Shown: one piece after another, positions 34,153 through 43,334 of the stretch
Layout of the letters: every line of letters starts with the position of its first letter
How positions within the stretch are numbered: position 1 is the first letter of the stretch
Origin: Hyphomicrobium_A sp044507625
GTDB taxonomy: Bacteria; Pseudomonadota; Alphaproteobacteria; Rhizobiales; Hyphomicrobiaceae
Assembly (NCBI GenBank): GCA_044507625.1
Contig: JBIQJE010000002.1
Coordinates: 1-64,000 of the forward strand
Reading direction: 5' to 3'
Length of the DNA: 64,000 bases
Notes under the pieces: generated by a model
What the model was told of the DNA's origin: nothing
Databases searched by the model: none
Seen by the model: the letters and a program-made list of their open reading frames with translations, nothing else
Translations under genes and position numbers: made by a program

Positions 34153-34980
34153 GGAGCCGGACCTTCGACATGGGATACTCCTCTCCAGGAGAGATAGGCG
34201 TCGGACACGGCCAGGCGAGCCACGCCCGCGGATCTGCCGATGCCGGATCGAATGCGCTGTCGGCGCCGCGTGGGGCGCGGCCACGAGGCAACTATGTGCA
34301 CGGCAGGCGATAAAATGCGCATGCCCCAGTGAGAAGGGCCAGTTCGAAGGTTTCGGCCGGGCCACTTGTCGTGCTGCGCCCGCGATCTCCATGAACGCCG
34401 ATGAATTGCGGCGTTTCATCCGAATGGCGCTTGCGGCCGGGTTTGGCCTGCACCCTTCCGAAAGCGGTCTGCTTGTGCCGCACGTTGCAGGCCTGATTCG
34501 GACGAATTTTTGGAGATACCTATTCCGCTATCCATATAGGTACGATTTCGCACCAATTACCGGTGTTTATTCGTTCGCTTAGGTACATTCGATTGTTGGT
34601 GAGACGAGGGCGCCGGGCGTGCAATAAAACCATTGCGCGCTCGGTCGCTGTTTAAAAGAAGTCAGTAAAACCAAGGGATTGCGAGGCAAAGCGTTGGAGT
34701 CACGCTGTGGCGTAAAATCTACGTTTTCTTATTCGCAGTTTCTTCTGCTTCGCCGGGATGTTGCACGAATAATTGACGCGCGAATATCGTCGCAGCGGTT
34801 TTATAGCTGGAATGGCCAGGATCTCGAGTTTCGGGGATTTGTTCGGTTACGAACAAATACGGGCGAGTTCTCGATATCGGCCTGAACGCGAGTGTTTCGC
34901 TTCGGCACTGGGCTTTCGGCGGGCGCGATAGTCGGCAAGCGTGCATTTGCCAGCCTTTTTCAGATCAGGGGACGGTTTCG
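34153..34980. other. AT-richer regulatory region upstream of the giant adhesin
   Basis: About 830 bp, clearly richer in A and T from 34500 onward than its surroundings. I support no gene in it. It contains a perfect 9-bp palindrome at 34837-34858, a TACCTAT/ATAGGTA inverted repeat at 34517-34542, and a TTGACG box at 34773-34778 without a well-spaced -10 box. The length suggests a long 5' leader or several regulator sites for the adhesin gene. Confidence 0.55.
34837..34858. promoter_or_regulatory. Perfect palindrome ATTTGTTCG-N4-CGAACAAAT
   Basis: Two 9-bp arms with a four-base GTTA spacer, 123 bp upstream of the adhesin start. The symmetry and AT ends suit a dimeric regulator operator; a short hairpin in the leader RNA is the alternative. 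No second copy was noticed elsewhere in the window. Confidence 0.45.
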
Positions 34981-37900
34981 ATGCACGCTGCTCTCGGCGG
35001 GATGCCGCATGCCAAAACGAAGCTATTTTCTACGGTCAGCGTCATCGCCCTCGCGTCGATGTTGTGGCTGGCAGCACCTGACGACGCCATGGCCGCCAAT
35101 TGCACCACGGGCTCATTTCCGAACGGCCCCAACATCATCAGCGGCGGCGGCGCGGGCACAAACAATGCAACTGCCCTTGCGTTCGGTACGTCCTCCGCGA
35201 TCCTCTGCACGAACAATTCGATCACCGGGTCAAATGCGGTGAGCGGAAACGGGAATGCGGTCGCCACTGGTAGTGCGAGCGCGACCGGTATCATCGTCGA
35301 CAACGTTGTCAACGGGGCAAACAACGCGAGCGGCAACGGTTCGGCCGCCAGTATCGGGATGAGCTCTACGGGATTTGCAAACATCCAGGGCAATGCGGTC
35401 AGCGGTGGCACAAGCTCACTCAATGGCAACGGAACCGGTGGCGGAACGGGTAGTGCCACTCTCCTCAACAACGTCATCACCGGCAGCTCGTCTGGCAGCT
35501 CCAACGGCACCGGAGTTGCGGGCGGCGGCAGCGCGACGCTAACGAACAACATCATCAACGGCGGCAGCTCAGGAAGCAGCAATGGAACTGGCGGGACCAC
35601 CGGCAGTGCCTTGCTCGCCAACAACATCATCAACGGCGGCAATTCGGCCAGCAGTAACGGAACTGGCACGGGATCCGGCTCTGCGGTGGTCTCCAATAAC
35701 GTCATCACGGGTAACAACAGCGGCCGTGCCAATGGCGCGGCGGGATTGGGCAACGGCAATGCGCAGGTTATCGGGAACACGATCTTCGGCAACGACGCCG
35801 GCAGCGATAACGGCCGTTCGCTGGCCGTCGGGAATGGCAACGCCGTCGTGATCGGCAACTTTATCACCGGCACTGGTGCGGGTAGCGGAAACGGCTACAC
35901 GACAACTGGTACCGCCGACGCGACGTTGACCGACAATACGTTTATTGGCGACAGTGCGGGCACCAACAACGGGCGCATCACGGTCGGCGGCGGCAACGCC
36001 ACGGCGACCATGCGCAACAACTACGTCGAGGGCGCCGGGGCGTTCAACAGTAATGGTAGCATCTTCGGCGGCGCCGGTACCGCGACGGCAAACCTATCCA
36101 ACAACACGATCTACGGCGCCAGCGCCGGCAGTAACAACGGATTTGTCGGAGTAGGCGCGGGCAGCACCGCCAACGCCGAGCTGCGCAATAATTTCTTCGA
36201 CGGCGCGGGCGCGGGCTCGGGCAACGGCGGCGTCTTCCTCGGCACCGGCAACGCCAACGCCGTCATCGTGAACAACGAGTTCAGCGGCGCGGGAGCTGGC
36301 GCCAACAACGGCTCGGTGCTCGGCGGAGCAGGCAACGCCACGGTCAACCTGCAGAACAATGATGTCCACGGAAACAATTCCGGCGCCGGCAACGGCAGCC
36401 TCGCGCTGGGCACAGGCGGCACGGCCTTCGCGAAGGTGTGGGACAACACCATCAATGGCGACAATTCCGGTTCGATGAACGGCACCGCAGGCGGTGGTTC
36501 CTCGAGCGCGACCGTCACCGGTAACACGATCAACGGCAACAACTCCGGCAGCGGCAACGGCGCCGGCATCCTGGGTGGCCTCGCATCCGTGACCAACAAC
36601 ATCATCACCGGTGACAACTCCGGCTCCGGTAATGGCACGGGCGCCGGCAGCGGTAACGCGCAGGTCGGCAACAACTTCATCACCGGCAACGGCTCAGGCA
36701 GTCTGAACGGGACCGGTAGCGGCAATGGCAACGCCGTGGTGACGGGCAACTGGATCAACGGCAATGCTTCCGGCAGCGGCAACGGTGTAAACGCTGGCGG
36801 CAACGGCAATGCAACCGTCACGCACAACCTGCTCTTCGGCAACAACTCGGGCAGCGCCAACGGTGTGCCTGGCGGCGACGCGACGGTGACCGACAACGTC
36901 GTCTACGGCAACGGCTCAGCATCCGGCAACGGTATCGGCGGTGGGGCCACCACCGTCTCGAAGAACTTCATCGTTGGTGACGGCTCCAGCAGCCTCAATC
37001 AGGGCAATGTGACCGGCAACACGATCTTCGGCGACCTGTCCGGCACCGGAAATGGCAATAACTTTGCCGACAACACGATCATGGGCGATGGGTCGGGCTC
37101 GCTGAACGGTGTCAACTTCAAAGACAATACCATCATCGGCAACGTCTCCGGCAACGGCGGCGGCGACGATGTCGCCAACAACACCGTCATCGGCGATTTC
37201 TCGGGCAACGGCTACGGCGACGGCGCAAGCTACAATACGGTTGTTGGCAATCTGTCGGGCAACGCCGTCAATGGCTCGGGAAATAGCGCGTTCGGATCGC
37301 TGTCGGGCAACTTCATCACCGGCACGGGCAACACTGCCTCGGGGTTCGGCAGTGGCAACGTCGTCGAGGGTGACTTCAACACCGCCGCCGGGTCGTTCTC
37401 CGGCAACGGCGTCACCGGCACCGGCAACAGCGCCTCCGGCTTCGGCGTCGGTAACTTTGTCGATGGCGACTTCAACACCGCCGCCGGAACCTTCTCCGGC
37501 AACGGCGTCTCCGGCACGGGCAACAGCGCCTCGGGGTTCGGCAGCGGCAACGTCGTCGAGGGTGACTTCAACACCGCCGCCGGAACCTTCTCCGGCAACG
37601 GCGTCACCGGCACGGGCAACAGCGCCTCCGGCTTCGGCAGCGGCAACCTTGTCGAGGGTGACTTCAACACCGCCGCCGGAACCTTCTCCGGCAACGGTGT
37701 CACCGGCACGGGCAACAGCGCCTCCGGCTTCGGCAGCGGCAACCTTGTCGAGGGTGACTTCAACACCGCCGCCGGAACCTTCTCCGGCAACGGCGTCACC
37801 GGCACGGGCAACAGCGCCTCCGGCTTCGGCAGCGGCAACCTTGTCGAGGGTGACTTCAACACCGCCGCCGGAACCTTCTCCGGCAACGGTGTCACCGGCA

Positions 37901-40900
37901 CGGGCAACANNNNNNNNNNNNNNNNNNNNNNNNNNNNNNNNNNNNNNNNNNNNNNNNNNNNNNNNNNNNNNNNNNNNNNNNNNNNNNNNNNNNNNNNNNN
38001 NNNNNNNNNGCAACCTTGTCGAGGGTGACTTCAACACCGCCGCCGGAACCTTCTCCGGCAACGGCGTCACCGGCACGGGCAACAGCGCCTCGGGCTTCGG
38101 CAGCGGCAACCTTGTCGATGGCGACTTCAACACCGCTGCCGGAACCTTCTCCGGCAACGGCGTGACGGGAACGGGCAACAGCGCCTCCGGCTTCGTCGTC
38201 GGGAACCTCGTCAACGGCGATTTCAACCAGGCGGCCGGTGCGTTCTCCGGAAATCTTGTCCAGGGCGATGGCAACCAGGCATCGGGCACGGGCACGGGTA
38301 ATATCGTGCAGGGCAACAACAACCAGGCCGCAGGTTTCGTTTCCGGCAACGGCGTGTTCGGCGACAACAATCAGGCCAGCGGCGCCTTCTCCGGTAATGG
38401 CGTCTTCGGTGATGCCAACCAAGCCTCGGGGGTGGGCTCGGGCAATCTCGTCTTCGGCAACGACAACATCGCCATCGGCAACTTCACCGGCAACATCGTC
38501 GACGGAAACGCGAACAACGCCGTCGGCGACGGGTCGGGCAATATCGTCGTTGGCAACAATAATAAGGTGTTCGGCGACGGATCCGGAAACGTCGTGATCG
38601 GCGATCGCAACAGCGCCAACGGGTTTCTCTCCGGCAACGCGGTCATCGGCAACGACAACAACGCGACGGGAACGCTCGCGGGCAACGTGGTTGTCGGCGA
38701 CCGCAACACGGCGAACGGTGATGGGTCGGGCAACATCGTCGTCGGCAGCGATAACCAGGCCTTCGGCACCGCCTCCGGTAACCTCGTCTTCGGCGACGCC
38801 AACCAAGCTTCGGGCCTGGGTTCTGGCAACATCGTCATTGGCGACGGCAACCAGGCGAGCGGCACTGAAACCGGCAATGTCGTGATTGGCGACAACAACC
38901 AGGGTAGTGGCCTGCGCGTCGGAAACGTCGTCATAGGCTCCGGCAACCAGTCGAGTGGAACCGATAGCGGCAACTTCGTCGCCGGCACCAACAATCAGGC
39001 CTTCGGCACGGCCTCCGGTAACCTCGTCCTCGGCGACGCCAACCAAGCTTCGGGCCTGGGTTCTGGCAACATCGTCATTGGCGACGGCAACCAGGCGAGC
39101 GGCACTGAAACCGGCAATGTCGTGATTGGCGACAACAACCAGGGTAGTGGCCTGCGCGTCGGAAACGTCGTCATAGGCTCCGGCAACCAGTCGAGTGGAA
39201 CCGATAGCGGTAACTTCGTCGCGGGCACCAACAATCAGGCATTCGGTGACACCACCGGCAACTTCGTGCTCGGTCGCGACAACCAGGCGGCCGGTTCGCG
39301 GAGCGGCAACATCGTCATCGGCGACGGCAACCAGGCGAGCGGAACTGAAACCGGCAATGTCGTGATTGGCGACAACAACCAGAGCAGTGGACTGCGCGTC
39401 GGAAACTTCATCGTCGGTTCGGGCAACCAGTCGAGTGGAACCGATAGCGGCAACTTCGTCGCCGGCACCAACAATCAGGCATTCGGTGACACCGTCGGCA
39501 ACTTCGTGCTCGGCCGCGACAACCAGGCGGCCGGCTCGCGGAGCGGCAACTTCGTTCTCGGAGCTGGCAACATCGCGAGCGGCGTGCAGGCCGGAAACTT
39601 CGTCATCGGGCTCAACAACCAGGCGACGGGCGAGAGCGTCGGCAACTTCGTCATTGGCTCCGGCAACCAGGCAAGTGGCACCGAGAGCGGCAACTTCGTA
39701 CTCGGTTCCGGCAACCTCGCATTCGGCACGCGCACGGGTAACCTCGTTGCCGGGTCGGGCAATCAGGCGTCGGGAACCGAGAGCGGCAACGTTGTCGCCG
39801 GCGTGAACAACCAGGCCAGCGGCAACGAGACGGGTAACTTTGTTGCGGGCGTCAACAACCAGGCTAGCGGGAACGAAAGCGGTAACTTCGTGATCGGTGC
39901 CGACAACCAGGCTTCCGGAAACAACGTCGGCAATCTGGTGGCGGGTTTCGCCAACCAGGCTTCCGGCGCCTTCTCGGGCAACAACGTGATCGGCGCGAAC
40001 AACCGGGCCGATGGTCTCGAGGTGGGCAACGATGTGCTCGGGGTCGGAAACCAGGCGAGTGGCACCGGCTCGGGCAACGCGGTTGCCGGCATCAACAACA
40101 GCGCAAGCGGCCTCGGCGTGGGCAATAGCGTGATCGGCTTCTCGAACCAGGCTGCCGGAGCGTTCTCGGGGAACGACGTCGCCGGAATTGGCAACATGGC
40201 CTCCGGCATCGGCGTCGGAAATCAGGTGACCGGCTTCGCAAACCAGGCGACGGGGTCGCTCTCGGGCAACTCCGTGCACGGTGTTGGGAACCAGGCCTCC
40301 GGCATCGGGTCCGGCAATCATGTCGCCGGCTTCGACAACCAGTCGAGCGGTGCAAATGCCGGCAACGGTGTGTTCGGCGATAGCAACGTCGCGATCGGAA
40401 GCAATGCGGGCAATAACATCACAGCGTCGAACTCGCTGTCGGTGGGAACGAACGCGAGGGCCGCGGCGCAGAACTCGACGGCCATCGGCGCCAACGCGCA
40501 GGTCGCGGCGAACCACACCAACTCCACCGCGATTGGCTACGGCGCGCAGTCCGAGTTCAGCAATGAAGTCTCGCTTGGCGCGAAGAATGGCTCGGCGACG
40601 TACACCATGCCCGGCATCGCCTCGGATCTCAGCAAGTCCCGCCAGTCCGGACCGCTGGAGGTCGTAACCTCCGACGCCAATGGCCACCTCGCGACCGATG
40701 GCGGGCGGATCTACAGCGCACTCGGCGAGCTCGGCGGCGGTGTTGCCATCGCCATGGCGCTGGAGAATCCGGACCTCGTCGGCAGCGAGACCTTCGGAAT
40801 CGCCGGCAACGTGGCCTACTGGGAGGAGAACGTTGCGCTTGGCTTCAGCGCCATCGGTGTCCTCGGCTACAACCTCCTCGGCACCGGAGATCGCCTCGCA

Positions 40901-41002
40901 GTGGCAGGCGCAGTCGGCGTGAGCGTTCATGAGAAAGACTATGCCGGCCGCGGCACCAGCAACACGGTTGGTGGACGCGCGGGCGCTCAGCTCACTTGGT
41001 AG
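34981..41002 (+). CDS. Giant repetitive trimeric-autotransporter-like (YadA-type) adhesin, interrupted by assembly gap
   Basis: AGGGGAC precedes the ATG and a signal peptide ends near residue 39 (DDAMA). Part 1 (to about 37300) has Gly/Asn/Ser-rich repeats of about 25-28 residues (NNIINGGSSGSSNG type), like a beta-helix. Part 2 (37300-40400) has regular 16-residue units GNxVxGxxNxAxGxxS, a YadA-head-like pattern. A head/neck follows (STAIGANAQVAANHTNSTAI, then AKNGSATYTMPGIASDLS), then a C-terminal beta-strand anchor ending GGRAGAQLTW with terminal Trp, as in outer-membrane proteins. The 100-N gap at 37910-38009 shifts the frame by one. The surrounding repeats predict a true gap of 21+96k bases, which restores one frame, giving at least 1980 residues. 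Probably adhesion or biofilm; trimeric assembly is inferred. Confidence 0.8.
35452..36948 (+). repeat. Degenerate 25-28-residue repeat block of the adhesin
   Basis: About twenty imperfect copies of a coding unit of roughly 75-84 bp. Each contains NN or GN, then I/V/F, then G-x2-S/A-G-x2-NG and a Gly-rich spacer. Copies are divergent at DNA level, unlike the downstream 96-bp block, so this part is older and assembled without a gap. Confidence 0.75.
37354..38200 (+). repeat. 96-bp near-identical tandem repeats spanning the gap
   Basis: Units start at 37354, 37450, 37546, 37642, 37738 and 37834, and after the gap at 38009 (first base lost) and 38105. Each codes for 32 residues, two 16-residue subunits (GNLVEGDFNTAAGTFS and GNGVTGTGNSASGFGS). 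Several copies are identical at nearly every base, which explains the failed assembly. Confidence 0.95.
37910..38009. other. Assembly gap of 100 N
   Basis: Exactly 100 N, the usual placeholder for a gap of unknown size. The left flank ends at offset 75 of a 96-bp unit and the right flank starts at offset 1. The true gap should therefore be 21 bases plus a multiple of 96, always divisible by three. Confidence 0.97.
38756..39550 (+). repeat. 240-bp (80-residue) tandem duplications in the adhesin
   Basis: 38756-38995 and 38996-39235 differ at only a handful of bases. A third copy (39236-39475) has its first part altered, and 39476-39550 repeats the start of the third. Each unit is five 48-bp (16-residue) modules, so the higher-order period is a multiple of the basic coil. 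Confidence 0.92.
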
Positions 41003-41015
41003 GACACCCGAACGG

Positions 41016-41048
41016 ATCCGGTAGCGGCCATCATAGCCGCTGCCGGAT
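41016..41048. terminator. Strong hairpin directly after the adhesin stop codon
   Basis: ATCCGGTAGCGGC (41016-41028) and GCCGCTGCCGGAT (41036-41048) form a 13-bp stem, with one G-U pair in RNA, around a seven-base loop, 13 bases after the TAG. No U tract follows, so it may be a partial terminator or 3'-end stabiliser that lowers expression of the next gene. Confidence 0.5.
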
Positions 41049-41080
41049 ATCGGTCTTCGATGTAGGGGAGGGCGATCGTC

Positions 41081-41995
41081 ATGGGAGCGTTTCGAGATGT
41101 AACCCGGTTTCTTACCTCGGCGAGTGCGTACCCCGGGCAGCTCGATGGCACCACGGGCTGGAACCCGATCGACGCCGGAATGGCGGCGGTGCGCGATCGC
41201 AACGTGGCGCGCGCGCGTGTGATACCGGTGCGTGAGGGGGTGCGCATCATCGCGCTGAATAACCTGAAGCCCGCGTGCGGTGTCTGGCACTTCTCGTGGG
41301 ACATCGAACGGTTCTGCGAGACCATGATGCTGCAGACGATCGATGGCGCTCTCCACATCTGCGCGCCAAGGCCGCTCAACGAGTGGGCGCCGGTTGCCCA
41401 TTTTACCGATAGTCCGGACCCGGTTCCGCTGCGTACCGGCAAGCGGGAGGCGCTGCCGTACTGGTTCCTGCGGATCACGGCTTTTGAGGATTTTCTCGAC
41501 CGCTGCTCAGCCGCGAACAGCCGCCCCGGCGACCATTTTCCATCCCGCGCAACCTACCCGCGCGCCGCAACGCGCCTCGGATGCCACCTCGAGCACATGA
41601 AGCTGCACGGCAACGAGGAGCGCTTTGCACGCTGGTATGACGCGCTCAAAGACGCCCGTTACAAGCACACCGGCGATGAATGTTGGCGCAGCGCGATCGC
41701 GTCTAATCCCGGTGTCCCCCAAGGGTGGTTTACCGTCTCGGCGCTGATCGAGACCGACACCGGCGCCTGCAAGGCGGTTCAACTGGCCGTGTCGGATCAC
41801 CTCTCGCACTCGGGGATAAGCATCGCCGCGGCGCGCCGCAGCCGCTTTGGCTATGGCGTGATGCTGGCCGTGGAAGAGATCAAGCGTCTTTGCGCTGCGG
41901 GCGCGACGTCGTTCGACTACGGCGTGAGCGGAAATTACGGCGGGTACAAGAAGCAGATATTCCTCGACGCCGTGCCGACCGTCGTCGCGCGTTGA
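41081..41995 (+). CDS. GNAT-superfamily-like protein (BioF2/FemAB-type), function unknown
   Basis: 304 residues, AGGGGAGGG before the ATG. The N-terminal half is not recognised (contains WHFSWDIERFCETM). The C-terminal part resembles the acyl-CoA or aminoacyl-tRNA transfer fold: SGISIAAARRSRFGYGVMLA, then FDYGVSGNYGGYKKQIFLD, where FemAB/BioF2-like proteins have the FDLGxSGxxxxYK pattern. It lies 78 bp after the adhesin, behind a hairpin, on the same strand, so it may be co-expressed and act on the adhesin or a surface glycan. This is inference from position. Confidence 0.65.
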   Translation: MGAFRDVTRFLTSASAYPGQLDGTTGWNPIDAGMAAVRDRNVARARVIPVREGVRIIALNNLKPACGVWHFSWDIERFCETMMLQTIDGALHICAPRPLNEWAPVAHFTDSPDPVPLRTGKREALPYWFLRITAFEDFLDRCSAANSRPGDHFPSRATYPRAATRLGCHLEHMKLHGNEERFARWYDALKDARYKHTGDECWRSAIASNPGVPQGWFTVSALIETDTGACKAVQLAVSDHLSHSGISIAAARRSRFGYGVMLAVEEIKRLCAAGATSFDYGVSGNYGGYKKQIFLDAVPTVVAR

Positions 41996-42155
41996 CGACC
42001 GATCAACGCGGCGACGATAGTCGGGCGAGATTGGCGCACTAGCGTACGCTGATGCATGTGGGTCATGGCGCTTTGCTATACCCGGCCGTTGACCCTCGCT
42101 GACATGCACACCTAGGCTCGCCGATCGTTGGAGCGCATGCTGGGGCGGTGGGGCT

Positions 42156-42899
42156 ATGCAAGACACGAAGCTCAGCGGGTTCGTCGAGAACTTCGACGAG
42201 CACAATCTACAGGTTTACAATCTCGGCGGCGTCGTATCGGACTTCGGCGAACGGTCGTCCCTCTACCCTGCCGAAGCGGTGCTCCTCGAGAAATACCGTC
42301 TGGAAATCGAAAATGCCGACGTGCTCGATATCGGCGTCGGCGGCGGAAGGACCACGCTGCATCTGTTGGCGAATTGCAGGTCCTACCGGGCAATCGATTA
42401 CGCGCCGGGGATGATCGAGGTCTGCCACAGAAGGTTCGTGGCGTGCCCGTCTGAAACATTCGCTGTCGGTGACGTTCGCGATCTCGCGGCCCACGCGGAC
42501 GGCGCGTATCGGTTCGTGCTCTTGAGCGGCAACAGCCTCGACTACATTCGCCACGAGGACCGGAACAGGGCTCTGCGCGAAGTGCGGCGCGTGCTCGCGC
42601 GCGACGGGCTGTTCCTGTTCTCCACCCACTCGCTGCACGCATACCCGTTCCGCGATCCGGTGATTCAGGCGCGGAACAGGCACGCGGATGCTGCGCGCAT
42701 GGCGTCGCAGGGATGGTATCACCTCGTCGACTACGCCGACCGCGTCGTCACCCACTACGTCTATCCCCATGTGCAGCTTCGCGACTTGGCGGCGGCGGAC
42801 TTCGCCACGCTCGATGTGCTGGATCTGAAGGGACGGCCTTTCGATTTTTCATCGCCGCCGGATGATTGGATGGTGCACTTCATGTGCCGCGCGATCTGA
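42156..42899 (+). CDS. Class I SAM-dependent methyltransferase
   Basis: 247 residues. Motif I is VLDIGVGGGRTTLHLL with the acidic residue of motif II in YRAIDYAPGMIEVCHRRF, and VGDVRDL as motif III region. The LSGNSLDYIRHEDR segment suits a small-molecule or sugar methyltransferase of the Methyltransf_25 type. The surrounding glycosyltransferase genes suggest a sugar or lipid-linked substrate. Convergent with the GtrA-like gene. Confidence 0.88.
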   Translation: MQDTKLSGFVENFDEHNLQVYNLGGVVSDFGERSSLYPAEAVLLEKYRLEIENADVLDIGVGGGRTTLHLLANCRSYRAIDYAPGMIEVCHRRFVACPSETFAVGDVRDLAAHADGAYRFVLLSGNSLDYIRHEDRNRALREVRRVLARDGLFLFSTHSLHAYPFRDPVIQARNRHADAARMASQGWYHLVDYADRVVTHYVYPHVQLRDLAAADFATLDVLDLKGRPFDFSSPPDDWMVHFMCRAI

Positions 42900-42962
42900 T
42901 TGCGCATCCCATCGTGGCGCGGCGCTGCTCGAGGCGTAAGGGCGTACGCGTCCGCTGAAGCC

Positions 42963-43334
42963 TCAATAAACCCAATGTTTCTGCAACACGTAGGTTTGCA
43001 CGCTGGCCAAGAGGTCGGCAAGGATGAACGCCAGCAGCGCCGGAACGCCCGCGGACGAGGCGAAATGGACGGTTGCCGTCGCAATCGCGAGACCGAGCCC
43101 CTGCGTCGCGACGTATCGCACCATCGCGATACGGTGTCGACGTGACGAGCGGAACGTGACCCGCCGCTGGCCGGCATAGGCGAAGGGGATGCACAGCAGG
43201 TACGAGGCGGCGGAGGCGGCTGTCGGTGACAGACCTGCCCAGTTCAGCAGCTTCGCGATGACGATGTAGCCCGCCGACGCCGAGGCGCCGATCAGGACGA
43301 ACGCGGCTTTCTCCCGGAGTGCTAGGTCTCGCAT
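42963..43334 (-). CDS. GtrA-like membrane protein
   Basis: 123 residues from the ATG at 43334, which lies 13 bases inside the end of the upstream gene (translational coupling). Four hydrophobic segments (about 10-28, 37-55, 68-88, 92-114) and the ending ADLLASVQTYVLQKHWVY fit the GtrA family (PF04138), small proteins thought to help move or use polyprenyl-phosphate-linked sugars. Last gene of the minus-strand operon starting with a GtrB/DPM-like transferase, the usual partner. Confidence 0.85.
   Translation of the reverse strand: MRDLALREKAAFVLIGASASAGYIVIAKLLNWAGLSPTAASAASYLLCIPFAYAGQRRVTFRSSRRHRIAMVRYVATQGLGLAIATATVHFASSAGVPALLAFILADLLASVQTYVLQKHWVY

Noticed and set aside
34517..34542. TACCTAT/ATAGGTA inverted repeat in the adhesin leader
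   Set aside because: Only seven bp per arm in AT-rich DNA, so chance occurrence is likely.
34391..34582. 63-codon open frame upstream of the adhesin (starting MNADELRRFIRMALA)
   Set aside because: No ribosome site, no recognised domain, and the region is AT-rich and likely regulatory. It remains possible but unsupported.
34773..34807. TTGACG with downstream TATAGC as adhesin promoter
   Set aside because: The spacer is 23 bases, too long for a sigma-70 promoter.
34679..34885. 68-codon open frame from a TTG in the adhesin leader
   Set aside because: Rare start codon, no ribosome site, and it overlaps the palindrome at 34837-34858.
37910..38009. Frameshift or pseudogene in the adhesin
   Set aside because: The shift coincides with a placeholder gap and disappears when the gap is set to the length required by the repeat (21+96k).
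37354..39550. Possible CRISPR array because of regular direct repeats
   Set aside because: Units are coding, in frame, adjacent without unique spacers, and far longer than CRISPR repeats.
37892..41401. Very long open frame on the minus strand opposite the adhesin, and other antisense frames there
   Set aside because: It follows from the strict codon periodicity and high GC of the repeats. It has no ribosome site, no recognisable domain, and a full sense-strand gene explains the region.
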